Shown one piece after another: positions 24,261 to 38,583 of a DNA stretch of 64,000 bases. The position numbers and the translations under genes are program-made. Source of the DNA: Embiotoca jacksoni (taxonomy: Eukaryota > Chordata > Actinopteri > Embiotocidae); contig JAKOON010000016.1 in assembly GCA_022577435.1 (NCBI GenBank), forward strand, positions 11,505,776 to 11,569,775. Reading direction: 5' to 3'. Each line of letters starts with the position of its first letter. Within the stretch, counting starts at the first letter, position 1. The notes under the pieces are model-generated. The model was not told where the DNA came from. It saw nothing but the letters and a program-made list of their open reading frames with translations, and made no database searches.

Positions 24261-25056
24261 CTGTCCGTAAGAAAATCTGTCAAATTAGTTGAATAAATAG
24301 TCATTTGAATATTTCAGTGTGGAGCAAACTGATCAACTGACATCCCTATAAGTTTGCAAAATACATGGTGTGCTCTGTTTTCCCATGCAAAATGGTTGGT
24401 GAGACACAAAATAGCCTGTGTAACTCTTCCTGTAAATGGTGCCCCTTATCATCTGAAGAATGTGCTGTGTAGCTTTGCATAATTAATAAATAAACAGATT
24501 CTAATTCAGGCTTCTGTCATCTCCTGGCAGTTTATTTCTCTGTGCATGACCTCTGAGATCGAAGGCCACTGACTCAGCTCCACGGTCCATTCCCACCACC
24601 TCACTGCCACCCTCAGGCTTTAACGGTCCGGCAAAGAGTCTGCAAGAGAAAAAGAGAAAAAGAAACACATAAAGAAAAGAGGAGATGTGACAGTTTGGGA
24701 GAATAAAGGAGGAAACTTAAAAATTGAGGTGGATGAGAAAGAAAAGGGCTTTACAGAGATACCAGTGGACAGACAGAGATGTAAGGATACAGGCATGATC
24801 CTTCTCTGATTCAGGCATTCCTCTTCTCCTCCTCCTCCCCCAGCCCAGAAGCCCTCAATGCCCAGCAGAGATACCACCTCAGCCCTGTCTGCCTTCAGCA
24901 GCCTGACACACATCAGAGAGGAAGCAGGAAGCTACATTCCTCTCGTCTCTTTATTCATTTTTGACCGCATGCACTCTCTCTATTCATTCATTCACTTTCT
25001 CCTTTTCGTCTCCAAGACTTCGGTATGTTTTTTTGGCAGGGCAATTAACTGCACCA

Positions 25057-25058
<2 letters not shown>

Positions 25059-25129
<71 letters not shown>
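25059..25129. repeat. (TG)n microsatellite
   Basis: About 35 perfect units. Confidence 0.95.
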
Positions 25130-25131
<2 letters not shown>

Positions 25132-25600
25132 CTTAACAAGCCGGTTTGGCACTGTCCAAATCAAATGCCCCTCCCCCCTCCCTCCCTCCAGACCTCCTCT
25201 TCTCCGTCTTGCATTGTTACATTGAGCAAGAGATTTGCACAGAACTGTGGCCTGGTTGCACTCCTGTTTCCCTTCTCACTGTGTGCACATATTCATTTCC
25301 TGTCAAAAGGTTAAAGTGGGAAACACGAAGAGCTGTCTTAAGGTATCTTTCACTGGAAGAGGAGACAAGAAAGGGAAGTTGTGAGAGAAAGAAGCAAAGT
25401 AGGCATAAGGAGAACATTTTGTGTGTCTGTGTGCGCATGCATGAGTGTGTGTACTGTGCATGCATGTATTAGTGCATCTGTGTTTGTGCTACAACTAAAC
25501 ATGTGGGATTCCCTTAGCAGTGGGGACCCACATTTAGTCAAACCCCAAAATGTAGGTCAAAAGGCACAGTGTTTTCCTTGCACTATTGCATAACCAGGAA

Positions 25601-25701
<101 letters not shown>

Positions 25702-25863
25702 CTGTACACAATTGTGTAGCTAGATCCTGCACAACCAAGATACACAGTATGAGCTACGACTGTGCTGATGTGCATGGAAGAAATCCAGTGTAAACAACTG
25801 GGAAAGCGCTTTGTGAAAAATTCAGTTGCAGCTTTTCCCTGTAGTACCTCTACACATACACAG

Positions 25864-25883
25864 TGTGTGTGTGTGTGTGTGTA

Positions 25884-25938
<55 letters not shown>
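25864..25938. repeat. (GT)n microsatellite, interrupted
   Basis: GT units interrupted by TATGTTTG near 25881. Confidence 0.9.
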
Positions 25939-25939
<1 letters not shown>

Positions 25940-26300
25940 CTGTATCCAGATAAGACTTTCACAGGTAGATGAATCGCTGCCCTGTTATTGGCTGAGGCCT
26001 GCAGGTAATCACCTGAACTGGATTACCTTTTAAGGGAACGCTGGTGACAGACCTGCAGTAAATCCCTCCTCATTCCTGTCTCATTCCGCTGCCAACTTTT
26101 CGATCCAGCTTTCGAACACACCCCACTGTGTTACGAAAGACTTACATGACAAGACATGACAAGGAGGAAAAGGAAGAAGAAGGAGAGATGGGGGGATTGA
26201 AAGAGGGGGAGTAATGTCTTTCTTGGCTCATTTGATTGTAAGCTGATAACCTGGAACTACTACCAAGCTGTTACATAAGGGATAGGAGACACCCTGAGAG

Positions 26301-26302
<2 letters not shown>

Positions 26303-26371
<69 letters not shown>
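26303..26371. repeat. (TG)n microsatellite
   Basis: About 34 perfect units. Confidence 0.95.
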
Positions 26372-26372
<1 letters not shown>

Positions 26373-26489
26373 AGCAGAAAGTGTGTGATATAGTTTAATT
26401 TCTGTCATGTTTTCCACATGTTTCTTTAGTAACTAGGTTAGTTACTGCCATTTTTTTTTATGTAAAAGAATTTGCTTTTGACTGGTTCA

Positions 26490-26595
<106 letters not shown>

Positions 26596-27239
26596 TGCGT
26601 GCGTGCGTGAAGAGACCACATTGTAGCTGAGAGTAAATGGAACATGTTGAGTGTGTGTGGTTCCTGGCTGTAATTCATCTTCCCAATCCTGACCTAATTT
26701 CATGATATATCACCATGTTCAATCTAGTGAACTGTTCTAGATCGCGTAAATTAAAGACCACTTGAAGGTCCCACTCAGTTGTTTGGTGGCAACGCACACA
26801 TTTGTATCATTTCAGAAGTAAAACGAGGAGTGGAGGGAGGGGGGGCAGCTTGATGGGGAATTATCCTTCTGGTTGTATAAATCATTAAAAGTAAAACTTG
26901 TGTAGTGGATATTCCCTCGTCATTATCATCCCCTTTGATGCATCACCCTGTTTATATATGTATATTTTCATCTGAGCTGTAGCTTGATTAGGGATAAAAA
27001 AAAAAAAAACTTTATTATAAAGGTTATTTACTGTGACGCATCAGCTTTCACAAGAAATTTAAATGTTTCAGTATCAATTAAATAACATAGGATGTGCTCA
27101 AAGGCTGTATACAATATCGCCTTCCAGTACTGCAAAACACACAATTTTAAAATTTTTGTAATAGTATAAAGTAAGCTATTTAAATTGACTTAAAATGTTG
27201 TATTTAATGTATTTAATAAATAGTTCAACATGTAATAAA

Positions 27240-27530
27240 TGTGTCCTTAATCAGACTTTTAAAAGATGATTGATACCCGTCTCATGTGCTGTAAATATTA
27301 AGCTTGAGCGAGCAGCCAGTTAGCTTAGCTTAGCATAAAGACTGGTACAGGGGTACAGGGATTTAAACCACTACCCATGAAGGTCATGAGTAAATGTGAT
27401 GTGTTTTTTAAAAAAAAAACCCGAAGTGTAAAATCAACAATTTATCATTTTACGGTAGGTGATGTGCTGGACTACTTCTTGGCAGAGAGCAGTTGCCAGG
27501 CAACTAGGGGAGACTCCAGGAGGGGACGGC
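27240..27530. repeat. Dispersed teleost repeat, forward copy
   Basis: It carries CCAGTTAGCTTAGCTTAGCA then AAAGACTGG and, further on, GTGCTGGACTACTTCTTGGC, in the order of the full element. The RFX-like palindrome at 27492-27504 lies inside it. Confidence 0.7.
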
Positions 27531-28367
27531 ACCCAGCCGAGAAATAGTTGGGCCCGTACCCTGGACAGACTTCAGCCACAGCAGTCGTTTGAAAACGAGT
27601 CACTTCTTTCTTTGCCTATGGTCTAACCTTCCATTATTGATAGGTCATCGCAGAACACGGCACTTTTTTTTTCTAAAATCAGTAGATTATACTCTGTCAT
27701 GAAAGGAGACTTGATTGATATACAGTTTAAATCAAACACATACTATGAGGACTGGACTGGTTGGAAATATGGGACAGCAGTATGGATTACTGACATTTGG
27801 GTGAGGTTTTAACGGTTACCGCAGTTAGAAGCTGAACTTCTATTATTGGACATTTGTCACATCTCTGGATTAAAAAAAAAAAAGAGGGTTAAGGTCAAAT
27901 AGTCAATCCACCCTCTGTCCTCTCTAACACCTGCAATTCAGTCATTCAGCAGGGAGGGGCAGAACTGAGAGCAGGCTTACGTTTTTTGTAGATTTGCTAT
28001 CAGTTTGGTTCATTTTCAGGTGTGTCAGGAACTGAAAGCTGCTATGACAATATAAATATGAAATAGGTTTCTAAAAATGTCCCTCCAATAGACAGAGGAT
28101 CAGTAATTTGTGCATCAAACAGATGGTGATAATCACACTGCGGCCAATTAAACATCCAAATAAAGAAATTACGTTTTTGTTACAGATACAAATGATTTCT
28201 TCATACGTCCAACAATTCCTTTTAAAGGAACATTGAAAGCTGTGCGCAAACTATATACAGGAAAAAAAAAAAAATGCAATCCAGTCTACATATATACTGT
28301 ATGTGACTGTATAGAGGGGTGAACCAAGCGTACCCTGTGGTTTGGCCCACGAGGATGGCAGCCCAGT

Positions 28368-28370
<3 letters not shown>

Positions 28371-28428
<58 letters not shown>
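28371..28428. repeat. (TG)n microsatellite
   Basis: About 28 units with one TA near the start. Confidence 0.95.
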
Positions 28429-28430
<2 letters not shown>

Positions 28431-28864
28431 TAAGATGGCCATTTGGGACAGATGTTTATGATCCCCCGGTGTGTGTACAGTGACTGTGTGTTAGCGTGGT
28501 GCATGTGTGTGTTGGCAGATGGCGTGTGTCCGTCACACACATGCTGTCTTCCATTATGAGTTCCCAGTCATCAATTATTCACACCAGGAGACTGAAACTA
28601 ATGAAGAAAAAAAAGAAAAAAGGTAAAATCTTTTAGATCAATTACATTTCACCCGGAATTTAGTAAAAAATAAAAAGATAATTTGAAGTTAGGTGCTTTA
28701 AGATTGTGTTTTCTTCCTGGATATTTAACAAAAAGTGTGTGTGTGTGTGTTTTATATGAGTTTGTTTAGTATGTGCATCTGTATGCAAAAAAACAAGACC
28801 CAGAGCACCTAAATCTTTCAGGGGGTCTCTGTAATAAGAAGCCAACAGAGAACAGCTGGTGTTT

Positions 28865-28865
<1 letters not shown>

Positions 28866-28943
<78 letters not shown>
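28866..28943. repeat. (TG)n microsatellite
   Basis: About 38 perfect units. Confidence 0.95.
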
Positions 28944-28944
<1 letters not shown>

Positions 28945-29252
28945 TTTCTCCCTATGTGTGTGTTTGCTGGATGTGTGTCCAAAGAGGCTCTGTGAGGGGG
29001 CCCTCCAACCCTTTGTTCCAAGAGGGCATGTCATTAGCATGTAAAACTCCTCATTGCCGATAAAGAGAAAGAAGGACAAATGAAAAGCCGAGGAGAGACG
29101 AGGGGAGCGAGTCAGAAACAGAGAAGAAGAGGGGGAAAAAAGAAGGAGAGAGGAAGACTTGACGCAGTGGAACAAGAGGAGCCAGGGGATACAGCAGGAA
29201 AGTGGTGGTAATAACCAGCAACACCTGCCAGTTCAGCCAAATGTATCCTCTA

Positions 29253-29256
<4 letters not shown>

Positions 29257-29297
<41 letters not shown>
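29257..29297. repeat. (TG)n microsatellite
   Basis: About 20 perfect units. Confidence 0.95.
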
Positions 29298-29299
<2 letters not shown>

Positions 29300-30764
29300 A
29301 TCCACTGAGGACACACATGTGTTGCTCTCAGTGTGGATCCGTGGGCGTGTGACCATGAAATCAATTCATAAGTAGGTGCTGCTGCAGTACACTGCTGCCT
29401 CCAGTGGGTGGAGCAACAGAGCTCCTTTAGACCTCAGGAGTGGTGTTGCCATAGACTGCATATGAGACAGAGGAAGAGGTTAGTCAACATAACATGACAT
29501 AGGCTGAAAAGTAGTAAAAAAAAAAAAAAAGAGTGTATTACCTATAGCCCACTGTTTATAGTTATGGGTATATGTAGGTGAATAATAAACAATGAGCATT
29601 ATATACATACTATTATAGGAATGTGTCATATACAATACATGTGCAGTAATACTAGGAAATATACTTAATCAAATGGAAAAGAATGCAGCGATATAGTATA
29701 TAATGTATATAATGTAAATAAATACAACAATAACAAATTACTAGTCATAATACTAACATGATCATTATACGTTGGTATAAATAATGTAATGCAATGTATA
29801 GTAAATTATTGTTATGTTACTACTTTTATGGAAATATATAGAAGCCTACCTATATAATTCAGGACTAAGTGCAGGTGTTACAGTGTGCAACATTACAGTC
29901 ACATTAAATACAGGTACTGTTATCCCAATGCAGTACTAAAGTATGTAAGTCGTAACTGAAAGGACAGATTTTATACAGACACTGAAGAGGTTTTATAAGT
30001 TGTTCCAGATATTTTAAGACCCAAGATAGCAAGACTATGTAGAGATATTATGATTAAAAATCTTCAAATATCAATAATATTAAAAAAACATAAAATGTAA
30101 TGTGTTAAAGAACAGAGATTTATCACAGTTTCCTTCAGTGTTATGCAGAGTTTTAGTGTCTTTCAGCTCATTGTTTTGGTTTCATACCTTACAATGTTAC
30201 TGTTTTGGTTGATTGTCGCTCACTGCTCTTCTCAGCAGCAGCAGAAAGCTCACTGTACAGTACCTGCCCAACACCCAAACAGCAGACAGACACAAGTAGT
30301 AATCACCTGGTGAACATAGAGCTCAAATGTTAGATCAGGACCAAAACAGAGCTAAAAGAGAGAGAGAGAGAGAGAGAGAGAGCAAATATTATAATTATAT
30401 TCATGGAGTGGGCAGAAACACAACTAAAAATGACTGTCGCTGACTGTGTTATCTTTTTTAAGATATAAGGAAGTTTACGGAACACTGCAGCTGTTTACTG
30501 CCCCAGAGATCAAAGACCGTGTGCAAGATGTGAAGATAAGGAAGGAAATTAGTCAGGAAGGAGGGACAGTCAGACCACTGACCACAGTACCAGTGTTCAT
30601 TCATGAGGACAGGATGTGATGTCATCGGTTCTCACTGAGAGGCAGGAAGAGGTATTTTTAGTGGCGTCCTGATCGAGTTTCCCTGCAGTCAGTGATGAAG
30701 GCGCCAATCAGTCCCCACTATGGGATCCATTCAACCACACACACAACCACACACATACACGCAT

Positions 30765-30795
<31 letters not shown>

Positions 30796-31122
30796 CACAC
30801 ACACAAAGGCAGCTTGATGGCATCTCATGACCTTGAGAGGAGAATCCGCATCTTGTTTCATCTCCTACAAAAAGCCGTCTGCCTGCTGTGGGGCGATGAG
30901 AGAGTTGAAACTGAGATGATGTGACAGTCGCACACATAGCTGACCATCATGCTATCATACACACACACACACAGACATGTAAAAACACACACGGGGACAC
31001 ACACAGACGACACCAACATACAAACACAAAACACACACCCTGCAATGCCCCCGCTCATGCCTCACTGCTCTGTTTCTCTTGACTGACCTATATCTTTGTG
31101 TCAGCTACAGGCATCGTGGTCT

Positions 31123-31124
<2 letters not shown>

Positions 31125-31193
<69 letters not shown>
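31125..31193. repeat. (CA)n microsatellite
   Basis: About 34 perfect units. Confidence 0.95.
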
Positions 31194-31196
<3 letters not shown>

Positions 31197-31654
31197 GTGC
31201 ACACATTTCATAATGTGTTAAGCAGAAGGAGAAGTTTGAAGTTCCCTTGCTGATCTTGGCTGGACTGCCTTGCTGTCGCCATGACAATAAGAAGGCGCTG
31301 GAGGAACCCCCAAGGCACACAAATATGGGCACACACAAGCACTACACACATGCTGACCTTTGACATGATCGCTGTGTGGTGAATGGGTGTGTGTGTGTGT
31401 GTGTGTGTGTGGTGTTCCCCAGTGGGCTCCAGCTTCCAGCTCTTTGTTGGTGGAGAGGAGGCCCTTGGTTTGGCTGCAGCTGTGCGCATACACTCACAAG
31501 CAAACATTCCACAGTGATTGCAGGAGACACCGGCACACACAGCACACTCACTTAAACAGCCCCATTGTTTCACTGCATCTTTGAAAAAAAAATATCTTAA
31601 TGTAACATTTTCTATATGGCACATACTGTAAAATGATTTAATCTTCAAGATATT

Positions 31655-31830
31655 TCACTTACGACCACAAAAGTCAGCCGCACGGTGGCGCTAGAGGAAA
31701 GTCAGGAGATCACCAGAGTTTATAGGATTCATCCTCTGGGGACCATTTCTGTTTGTATATCTGACAAGCCGTTCAATAGATATTGATGTATTTCTGTATC
31801 AGAGCAGTCGACAGACATACCGATCAACAC
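31655..31830 (+). repeat. Dispersed teleost repeat, second family
   Basis: GGTGGCGCTAGAGGAAAGTC, GGATTCATCCTCTGGGGACC and a weathered mutation of ATAGTTGTTGAG are present. Confidence 0.7.
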
Positions 31831-33847
31831 TGTGTCCATAGAGCAACGTGGCTACAAAGGATCTGTAATATCTTTTGGGAATCATGTTCCACCGTTTGGG
31901 AGAGTTTAAAGTCTGTTAATTTTGACTGACTGGACATTTAACAAACACACAGAGTAGAATCGTGCTCTTTCTTTTAAGCTTTGGTCAAGACTCTTAAATA
32001 GGGTTTAGCCTGGAAACAGGCTTTTAAGAAAAAGGTTTTACACACAGCACTTCTGCCTTGTCTTCATTGAGCTTTACAGGGTTTATTATATCCTGAGTTA
32101 TTGAGCACGTGTATAACTCAACTCAACTCAACTCCAATAAACAGTTTTCTGATTCTTGCATGTTTTAGCTGATTACAATTGATCTGTTTGATCCCAATTG
32201 ACTGATCTCCAAGAAGCCCAGATCAGGGATCAACAACAACCTAATATTTTAGTTTTCCAGTATGTCATCAGCATCAAAGGTTGAATCCCACAGATTTCCT
32301 GGCAGACTGTTGTTTGCTCCCAATCAGACAGGAAGGCGAGGGTAGGAAAATAAAGAGATGAAAAGAGGGATTTCTGTCCCAGGACATGTGCCATCAGGAA
32401 AATGGTCAATAAAATCAATTGAATATCCAGCTCTAATCATGGATGAGTACAACAACTATCAGGTCATCGACCTCCTCTCATGAGCGTGCAGCAGATTAGG
32501 AACCGAGTAGCGATGGGACTCTAAGAAATAATTCGAATTTCAGGCTGGAGATGCTGAGATATTTGTTGCATCCACCTTTCACAGCATCACATGACTGACT
32601 GTGTGACTGCAGCAGAAAAGTGGGACAGATCGTGACACGGTGGCTGATGTCTTCACTCACGTACAGAGCCACCTCCACAGAAACGCACACTGACCTCACC
32701 TGCTGCAGATCAGACTGCATGCATTCAGTTGGTCAACGGTCACAGTGAGAAGTAGGTTGATGCAGGAGAGGCGACACAAATCTTCACCCAGCGTGTTTAT
32801 GAAAAACACGATCGAGCGAAAGCTGCCGCATGGGCGCTTTAAACCTGATGCCCTCCCAGAAATATGAGATCTGTTCGAATGCACACGCCTGTGCAATGTA
32901 CAATGTTTTTTGGTGAGTTGGGGTCATCGGAGAAATGGCAGATAGAGTGAATGTAGGTCAGAGGAGAGACACAGATTCCCCCTTCGGCTATCCCCATCTC
33001 TCTGCAACTCGTATTCACACCATTCACTCGTTCTCGGGTATTCTCCTCACATCCTTCCTTTCTCAGCCTTCCACATTATTGTCTTTGCTATATTTCATTC
33101 AAGTCTGTGAGTCATGACCAAAAGCTGCAACCACTTCCACAGCTGCACCCCCCCCTAAAAAAAAAGAAGGGAGGAGATTTTGGCCATTAAATAAATAGAA
33201 CTCGGGCTTCCTCTAAAAAAAAAAAAAAAAAAAAGTCCTGACTCTCCATTTTAATAACAACTTCTCCCACACAGGCCTTTGATTGGCCGTATTGTTCAGA
33301 CACATGTTGAGAAGTGCTTCCTGATTAGCTGATTTTGTAATGCAGCAGTGAAAAAGAGTTTCTGGTTGGCTGCAGCTCAGAGGTGTGTGTTAAAGAAAGG
33401 ATGCTGATTGTTCAGCTCGGTGTCTTCTGAGGCGTTGCTGCAGTGCTGCGCCGTCTGCAGGTACCCAATGCAGCAAGTGTGTCAGTGTGTCAGTGTGTGT
33501 GTGTGTGCGCTTGCTTCAGCAGACTGCCTGCCCTTCATCCACGAACAGATTTGAGGCTGGTCTCCATAGCAACCATCCTCAAAGCTCGGCTTGCGAACAA
33601 AGATAGCTTCCCTCTCCCTCCCCTCCTTCTGACCAGCTGTGTGTGTCTCCTGCGGCGAGGTCTCTGCAGAGGTTTGAGCTGGTGTGTGCTTGTATGCATG
33701 TGTGTCTGGGTCGAGGTGTGGTGTGCTGACAAATCACTACAAATCTCATCAATCTAACCACACGCACGGCCCACAATCTGTGAAAGAGATGCGTAATCAG
33801 AGAGAGAGAGAGAGAGCATGTACTGTATGTGTGCATGTGTGTCCGGT

Positions 33848-33860
33848 TGTGTGTGTGTGT

Positions 33861-33912
<52 letters not shown>
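33848..33912. repeat. (GT)n microsatellite, left arm of an inverted pair
   Basis: About 32 GT units with one GA. A (CA)n tract in opposite sense follows 92 bases later. Confidence 0.95.
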
Positions 33913-33914
<2 letters not shown>

Positions 33915-34003
33915 CATGGCAGAGCATCTCCCTCTCTAACAGAAAATGAACTTTCAGCTGCAACAATGGAGGCGCCCATCTGGAGGGAGAGATAGACGGA
34001 GAA

Positions 34004-34004
<1 letters not shown>

Positions 34005-34075
<71 letters not shown>
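34005..34075. repeat. (CA)n microsatellite, right arm of an inverted pair
   Basis: About 35 perfect CA units, complementary to the GT tract at 33848-33912. Confidence 0.95.
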
Positions 34076-34079
<4 letters not shown>

Positions 34080-35097
34080 CTGTTAAAGTTCAGTTCAGTA
34101 TACAATCAACTGTGTACATGATAAATAACTCGGCAACGTTGGCTGCTGTGGGGTTCAGGAAGCTTTTAAATGACTACAGTGAAAGCACCTTGATGATCAT
34201 GATGCGATAACTATCCAAAGAGTTGCCTGTCAATGTAAACATGAACTGCTGCGATAATGTACATACTAAAGTGTATTTGAACTGTGCTTACCATCTTTAA
34301 GCATTGAGTCAAAGTGGATAAAACGACACCAGTATTTTAATGCGGTTTGAAAGCTGTCAATCTCAGTCACCACCGTAAGTAGCACCACTGCTAAAAGTGC
34401 TAAAATGGGAAGATTGATGTGATTCAGTTGTTATTTCAGCTCTTAAATGTACTTAACACCTATGTTTATGATTTATGCGCAGACTGTGAAGACCAATTTA
34501 TTGAAATAGCCTTTAGAAATACAAAATGATGATTAGGATATCTATCATCGTCGAGCATTTTAAGCGATTGGTGAACAGCGTTCTCATCAATCATTGAATG
34601 ATTAAACAAGCGCCTCATCAATCGTGCTGTATCCTTCACAAGATGACAAAAATCACACTGGACTCGTGTTAGTTTGAAGATACTGACAGATATTTTTCTA
34701 AACTTATATGGCCACATTATAAACAAAGCCAAACAAACTCACATTGGAGCATGAGTGAGTGTTGACTGTCTGCTAATCCCACAACAAACCTTATTCAATT
34801 ATTAATTTCAATCCTTTTAGTTAATTTGTGCTGCAGCTGGCACAGGATAATGTGAGGGATTTTTCACTTTGGAGAAGGAGATTATCGATGCTGCAGTGCC
34901 AATCAATACCAAACAGCTGATTCTTTCTACTTTAGGAGCAGTAAACGGTCATCCCGTAGAGGTCTTTATTTGTGTTTGCAAAATGGATGCTCGAAACATG
35001 ATCTCTAAAGAAATAGTTAGCTCAGTTTAGCATAAAGATTGGAAAAAAGCTAAATTAGAATTAGCACCTAGGGGAAGTATGCCGCCACTTATCCCCC

Positions 35098-35468
<371 letters not shown>

Positions 35469-35754
35469 TTACATGCAAACTGTCCAAACAGATGTTGCTG
35501 TTAAGAAGCTACAAATTCTAAAACGTGGATGTTTCATACATATCTTCAATCCTGACAGCACAGAACATCTGTACTATCACCACAATTTCTAGATAAACAC
35601 CCAGAGACAATGTCATCAATTAAGTAGGTGCCATAAATGTAAAATTTGGTCATCTCCCCTTCTGCCCCTCAGTTATGGTGTTAAATAATAGACAGAAAAA
35701 AAACAATAATCATTTGATCCTATTATAGGTTATTGAAGTATGGCCAAAAATTTC

Positions 35755-36230
35755 TTTTTATAAACAGTTAATTTGACCAACCAATTCTGATCAGTTCATC
35801 CTTGAGTCCAAATGAATTTCAGGGCCAACTTTTAAGAAATCCCCTCCAGATGTTTCCCGATATCATGTTAACAAGCATGGGTCACTGTGAGGTGACTGTC
35901 ACTTTGACCTTTGACCCCCAAAATCTCATCAGTTTATCACTGAGTTAAAGTGAATGTTTGTGCCACATTTGAAGAAATCCCACCCAGACATCCTGAGATA
36001 TCGTGTTAATGAGAATGGGTCAAATTGGGGTTACCTTGGCCCTTGACCCCAAAATCTATTCAGTACATTTTTGGTACAAAGTGATTTTTTTTTTAGCCAA
36101 ATTTGTAGAAACTCCCTCAAGGCATTTCTTTAATATCGTGTGCATGAGAACGGGATGGACGGACGGACATCCCAAAAACATATGCCTCCGTCTATGGCCA
36201 GCACTGAGGAACAAAATTAGCTAGCCTTTT
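35755..36230 (+). repeat. Internally tandem teleost repeat (three diverged units)
   Basis: Three units of about 130-150 bases each contain a TTGACC...ATC(A)GTTCATC-like opening, GAAATCCC and a GAGATATCGTGTT-like core. It closes with GGGATGGACGGACGGACATC. I recognise this as a frequent dispersed element in percomorph genomes. Confidence 0.7.
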
Positions 36231-38246
36231 TTCAAAAGAAACAAAGCACTGAACTATCTAGTTCTATTTGTTTAATTTAAATATCCTAATGAGTTTTATG
36301 GATTTTCTTGCTGATGTGTCATATTGAAAGTAAAACAAGAACTTTAAACAAGAAAATTACCATCAGTGCCAGTCCACTTCTTTTGTCTATATTTTATTCA
36401 TTTTCTTCAAATTAATCTTAAATCACTGGCTGAGGAAAATAATAACAAACTTGATTATTACTTACTGTAATTGAGTATTTTAATTTTGATATTTAGGACC
36501 TGACGGCAGAATTACATCTGCTTTGCAAACAGTGCAAAAACCCATCTACATCAAACTTTGACAACCAAATGGTAAAAAAAAACTGATGAAAATGTTGTCT
36601 GAGAGAGACGAAATGGTTGAAAGTCTGAAAACTTGCTGACGGATCCTTTTAAATAAAATGAAGTGACCAGAGCATCAAACCGTCGGCTGATCAGTTGTAC
36701 GTACTTCTTCTAAAATTCACTTCTGTAACTACGGCTGCTTGATATAAATATTACACAACGTGGTAAAGCAAAAACAGATCAGAGGAAGTCAGGTGATTTT
36801 ATTAGAGTGGGATTCTGGAGCTGAAATTACACTGAGATTTGATTTGTTCAAAGAGGTTCTGTCTGCAGATTGGATTTGTCCACACTGCAGGAGAGGCAGA
36901 CATGAAGAGATTACTGCTCAGTGATTAGATTACATTTTAGGGTCAGATTACTTTGAGTTTGCAAACCCAGCAGGATGCACAGAGGGAAATAAAACAAACA
37001 GGAGCATCGGGATTGGTCAGCGGTTGTATCACAATTTATGGATACTTGAAGGTGAAAAATATTGAATGGTTTTCTATAGGGTTGGTGGATTCAAAAATAT
37101 TCAAGAGATTAAAGCAGATTTGGTGAGCTGTGATTTGAGGTCTTCGTCACTCTGTTGTTTAAAAGTGCATAAGAAACACTGGAACTTTCCTTAGTCCCTG
37201 CCAGCTGAGCATAGCAGTATGAATAATGTGTTTTAAAGTACACGCAGAGGGCCACAATGCAGAATAACACCGCAAGGGTCAACTGACTCAATATAACTAC
37301 CTGTTCAATATAACACTTCACTGATTTACAGGATTCTACGCTAACACTATTCGTGCTATGCTTATACACCGACGTAAGACACTAGTGGAAAGCTTTAACA
37401 ACAAGGTGAGAGTGTGTAATCAAGTGGGCACCTCCCCTCACGGCCCACGGCACCTCGGGAAGATTGCCAGAACTACTCCCCTCAATACTCACACCCACCA
37501 CCACTGCTCCAACATTATTTTTGCCACAAGATCATAACTGCTACACATGACCACTAATACTATTTCTACACAGCCAAATCCCAACACTACCCTGTTCAGC
37601 TGCCTCACCTCCCTCATTCATATCCAGGTAATGTGAGTGGGAATACAATTCACAGTCTTTTCTTTACCTCTACTACTACTTCTATTTTTCCAATCACTCG
37701 TTATTGCTCAGTTCACAATAAAGCAAATAACTGTCCAAAAAACCCACAAAACAAACAAAACAAACAAACCATCCATTCTGACAGCAGTTTGCTAAAAAAA
37801 AAGTGTCATTCATACACTCACAAAATAATCAAATGATAAAGGGGAAGTCACAGAGCTGAAGATGTCACCGGTTAGCTTAGAGACATTTGCTGAACTTTGG
37901 TTCTATGTGGTTGAAGTTTGGTCAACACCTTCAGAGACTTTGTGATGATTCAGACAAAGCTGATGTGTTGGTATTAGAGGAGGTGGAAAACTCTGCGTGG
38001 CACACAGAGTGGGTGAGTGGGAAACCATAACAAAACTCGTGTAACCTGACTGGGCCATGACCAGCTTCTGCTTTGACCTTTGTATGTGTGTTTTGATCAA
38101 AAATAAACAGTGTTTTTTAGTGCACGCTCATGCAAAAGCACAGAGAAGATGCCAGCGTGATCTGTTTGGCCTCTTTGTTTGTGGAGCTGGGCCTTTCCTG
38201 TCTTCTGCTCATGGCGTGCTCAGGCCATGAATAGAGCTTTGTGGGT

Positions 38247-38250
<4 letters not shown>

Positions 38251-38294
<44 letters not shown>
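38251..38294. repeat. (CA)n microsatellite
   Basis: About 22 perfect units, about 330 bases before the fscn1 TATA box. Confidence 0.95.
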
Positions 38295-38296
<2 letters not shown>

Positions 38297-38471
38297 TGTA
38301 GTTTGAATGCTGAGTCCATCTGACTAATAGAGAGAAAGTGATATGATTTTATTATCTGGTGGAGAACAGAATCCGTCTAGATAAACAGAAAAACAGAGTG
38401 GTGGTCAGAGGGTATCTTTTTGGACACTTTTTGGCACTCTTGTTATTGGACAATACTTTTAGATTATACTA

Positions 38472-38504
38472 AAGAGAGGAGAGGAGAGGAGAGGAGAGGA
38501 GAGA
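38472..38504 (+). repeat. (GGAGA)n purine repeat just upstream of fscn1
   Basis: Six to seven GGAGA units lie some 120 bases before the TATA box. The tract is all purine on the plus strand. Confidence 0.85.
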
Positions 38505-38583
38505 ACTCGGCCTATATACCAAAGTAAAAGAGACAGGAAATCAGTAAATAGATAATTTGTCAGTTCTTTTCTCCGATTTTTGG

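Noticed and set aside
24620..24913. 97-codon minus-strand frame
   Set aside because: The composition is low complexity in its second half, no domain is recognised and no splice context supports an exon.
27492..27504. Perfect RFX-like palindrome GTTGCCAGGCAAC
   Set aside because: It sits inside a dispersed repeat copy, so it is unlikely to be a locus-specific element.
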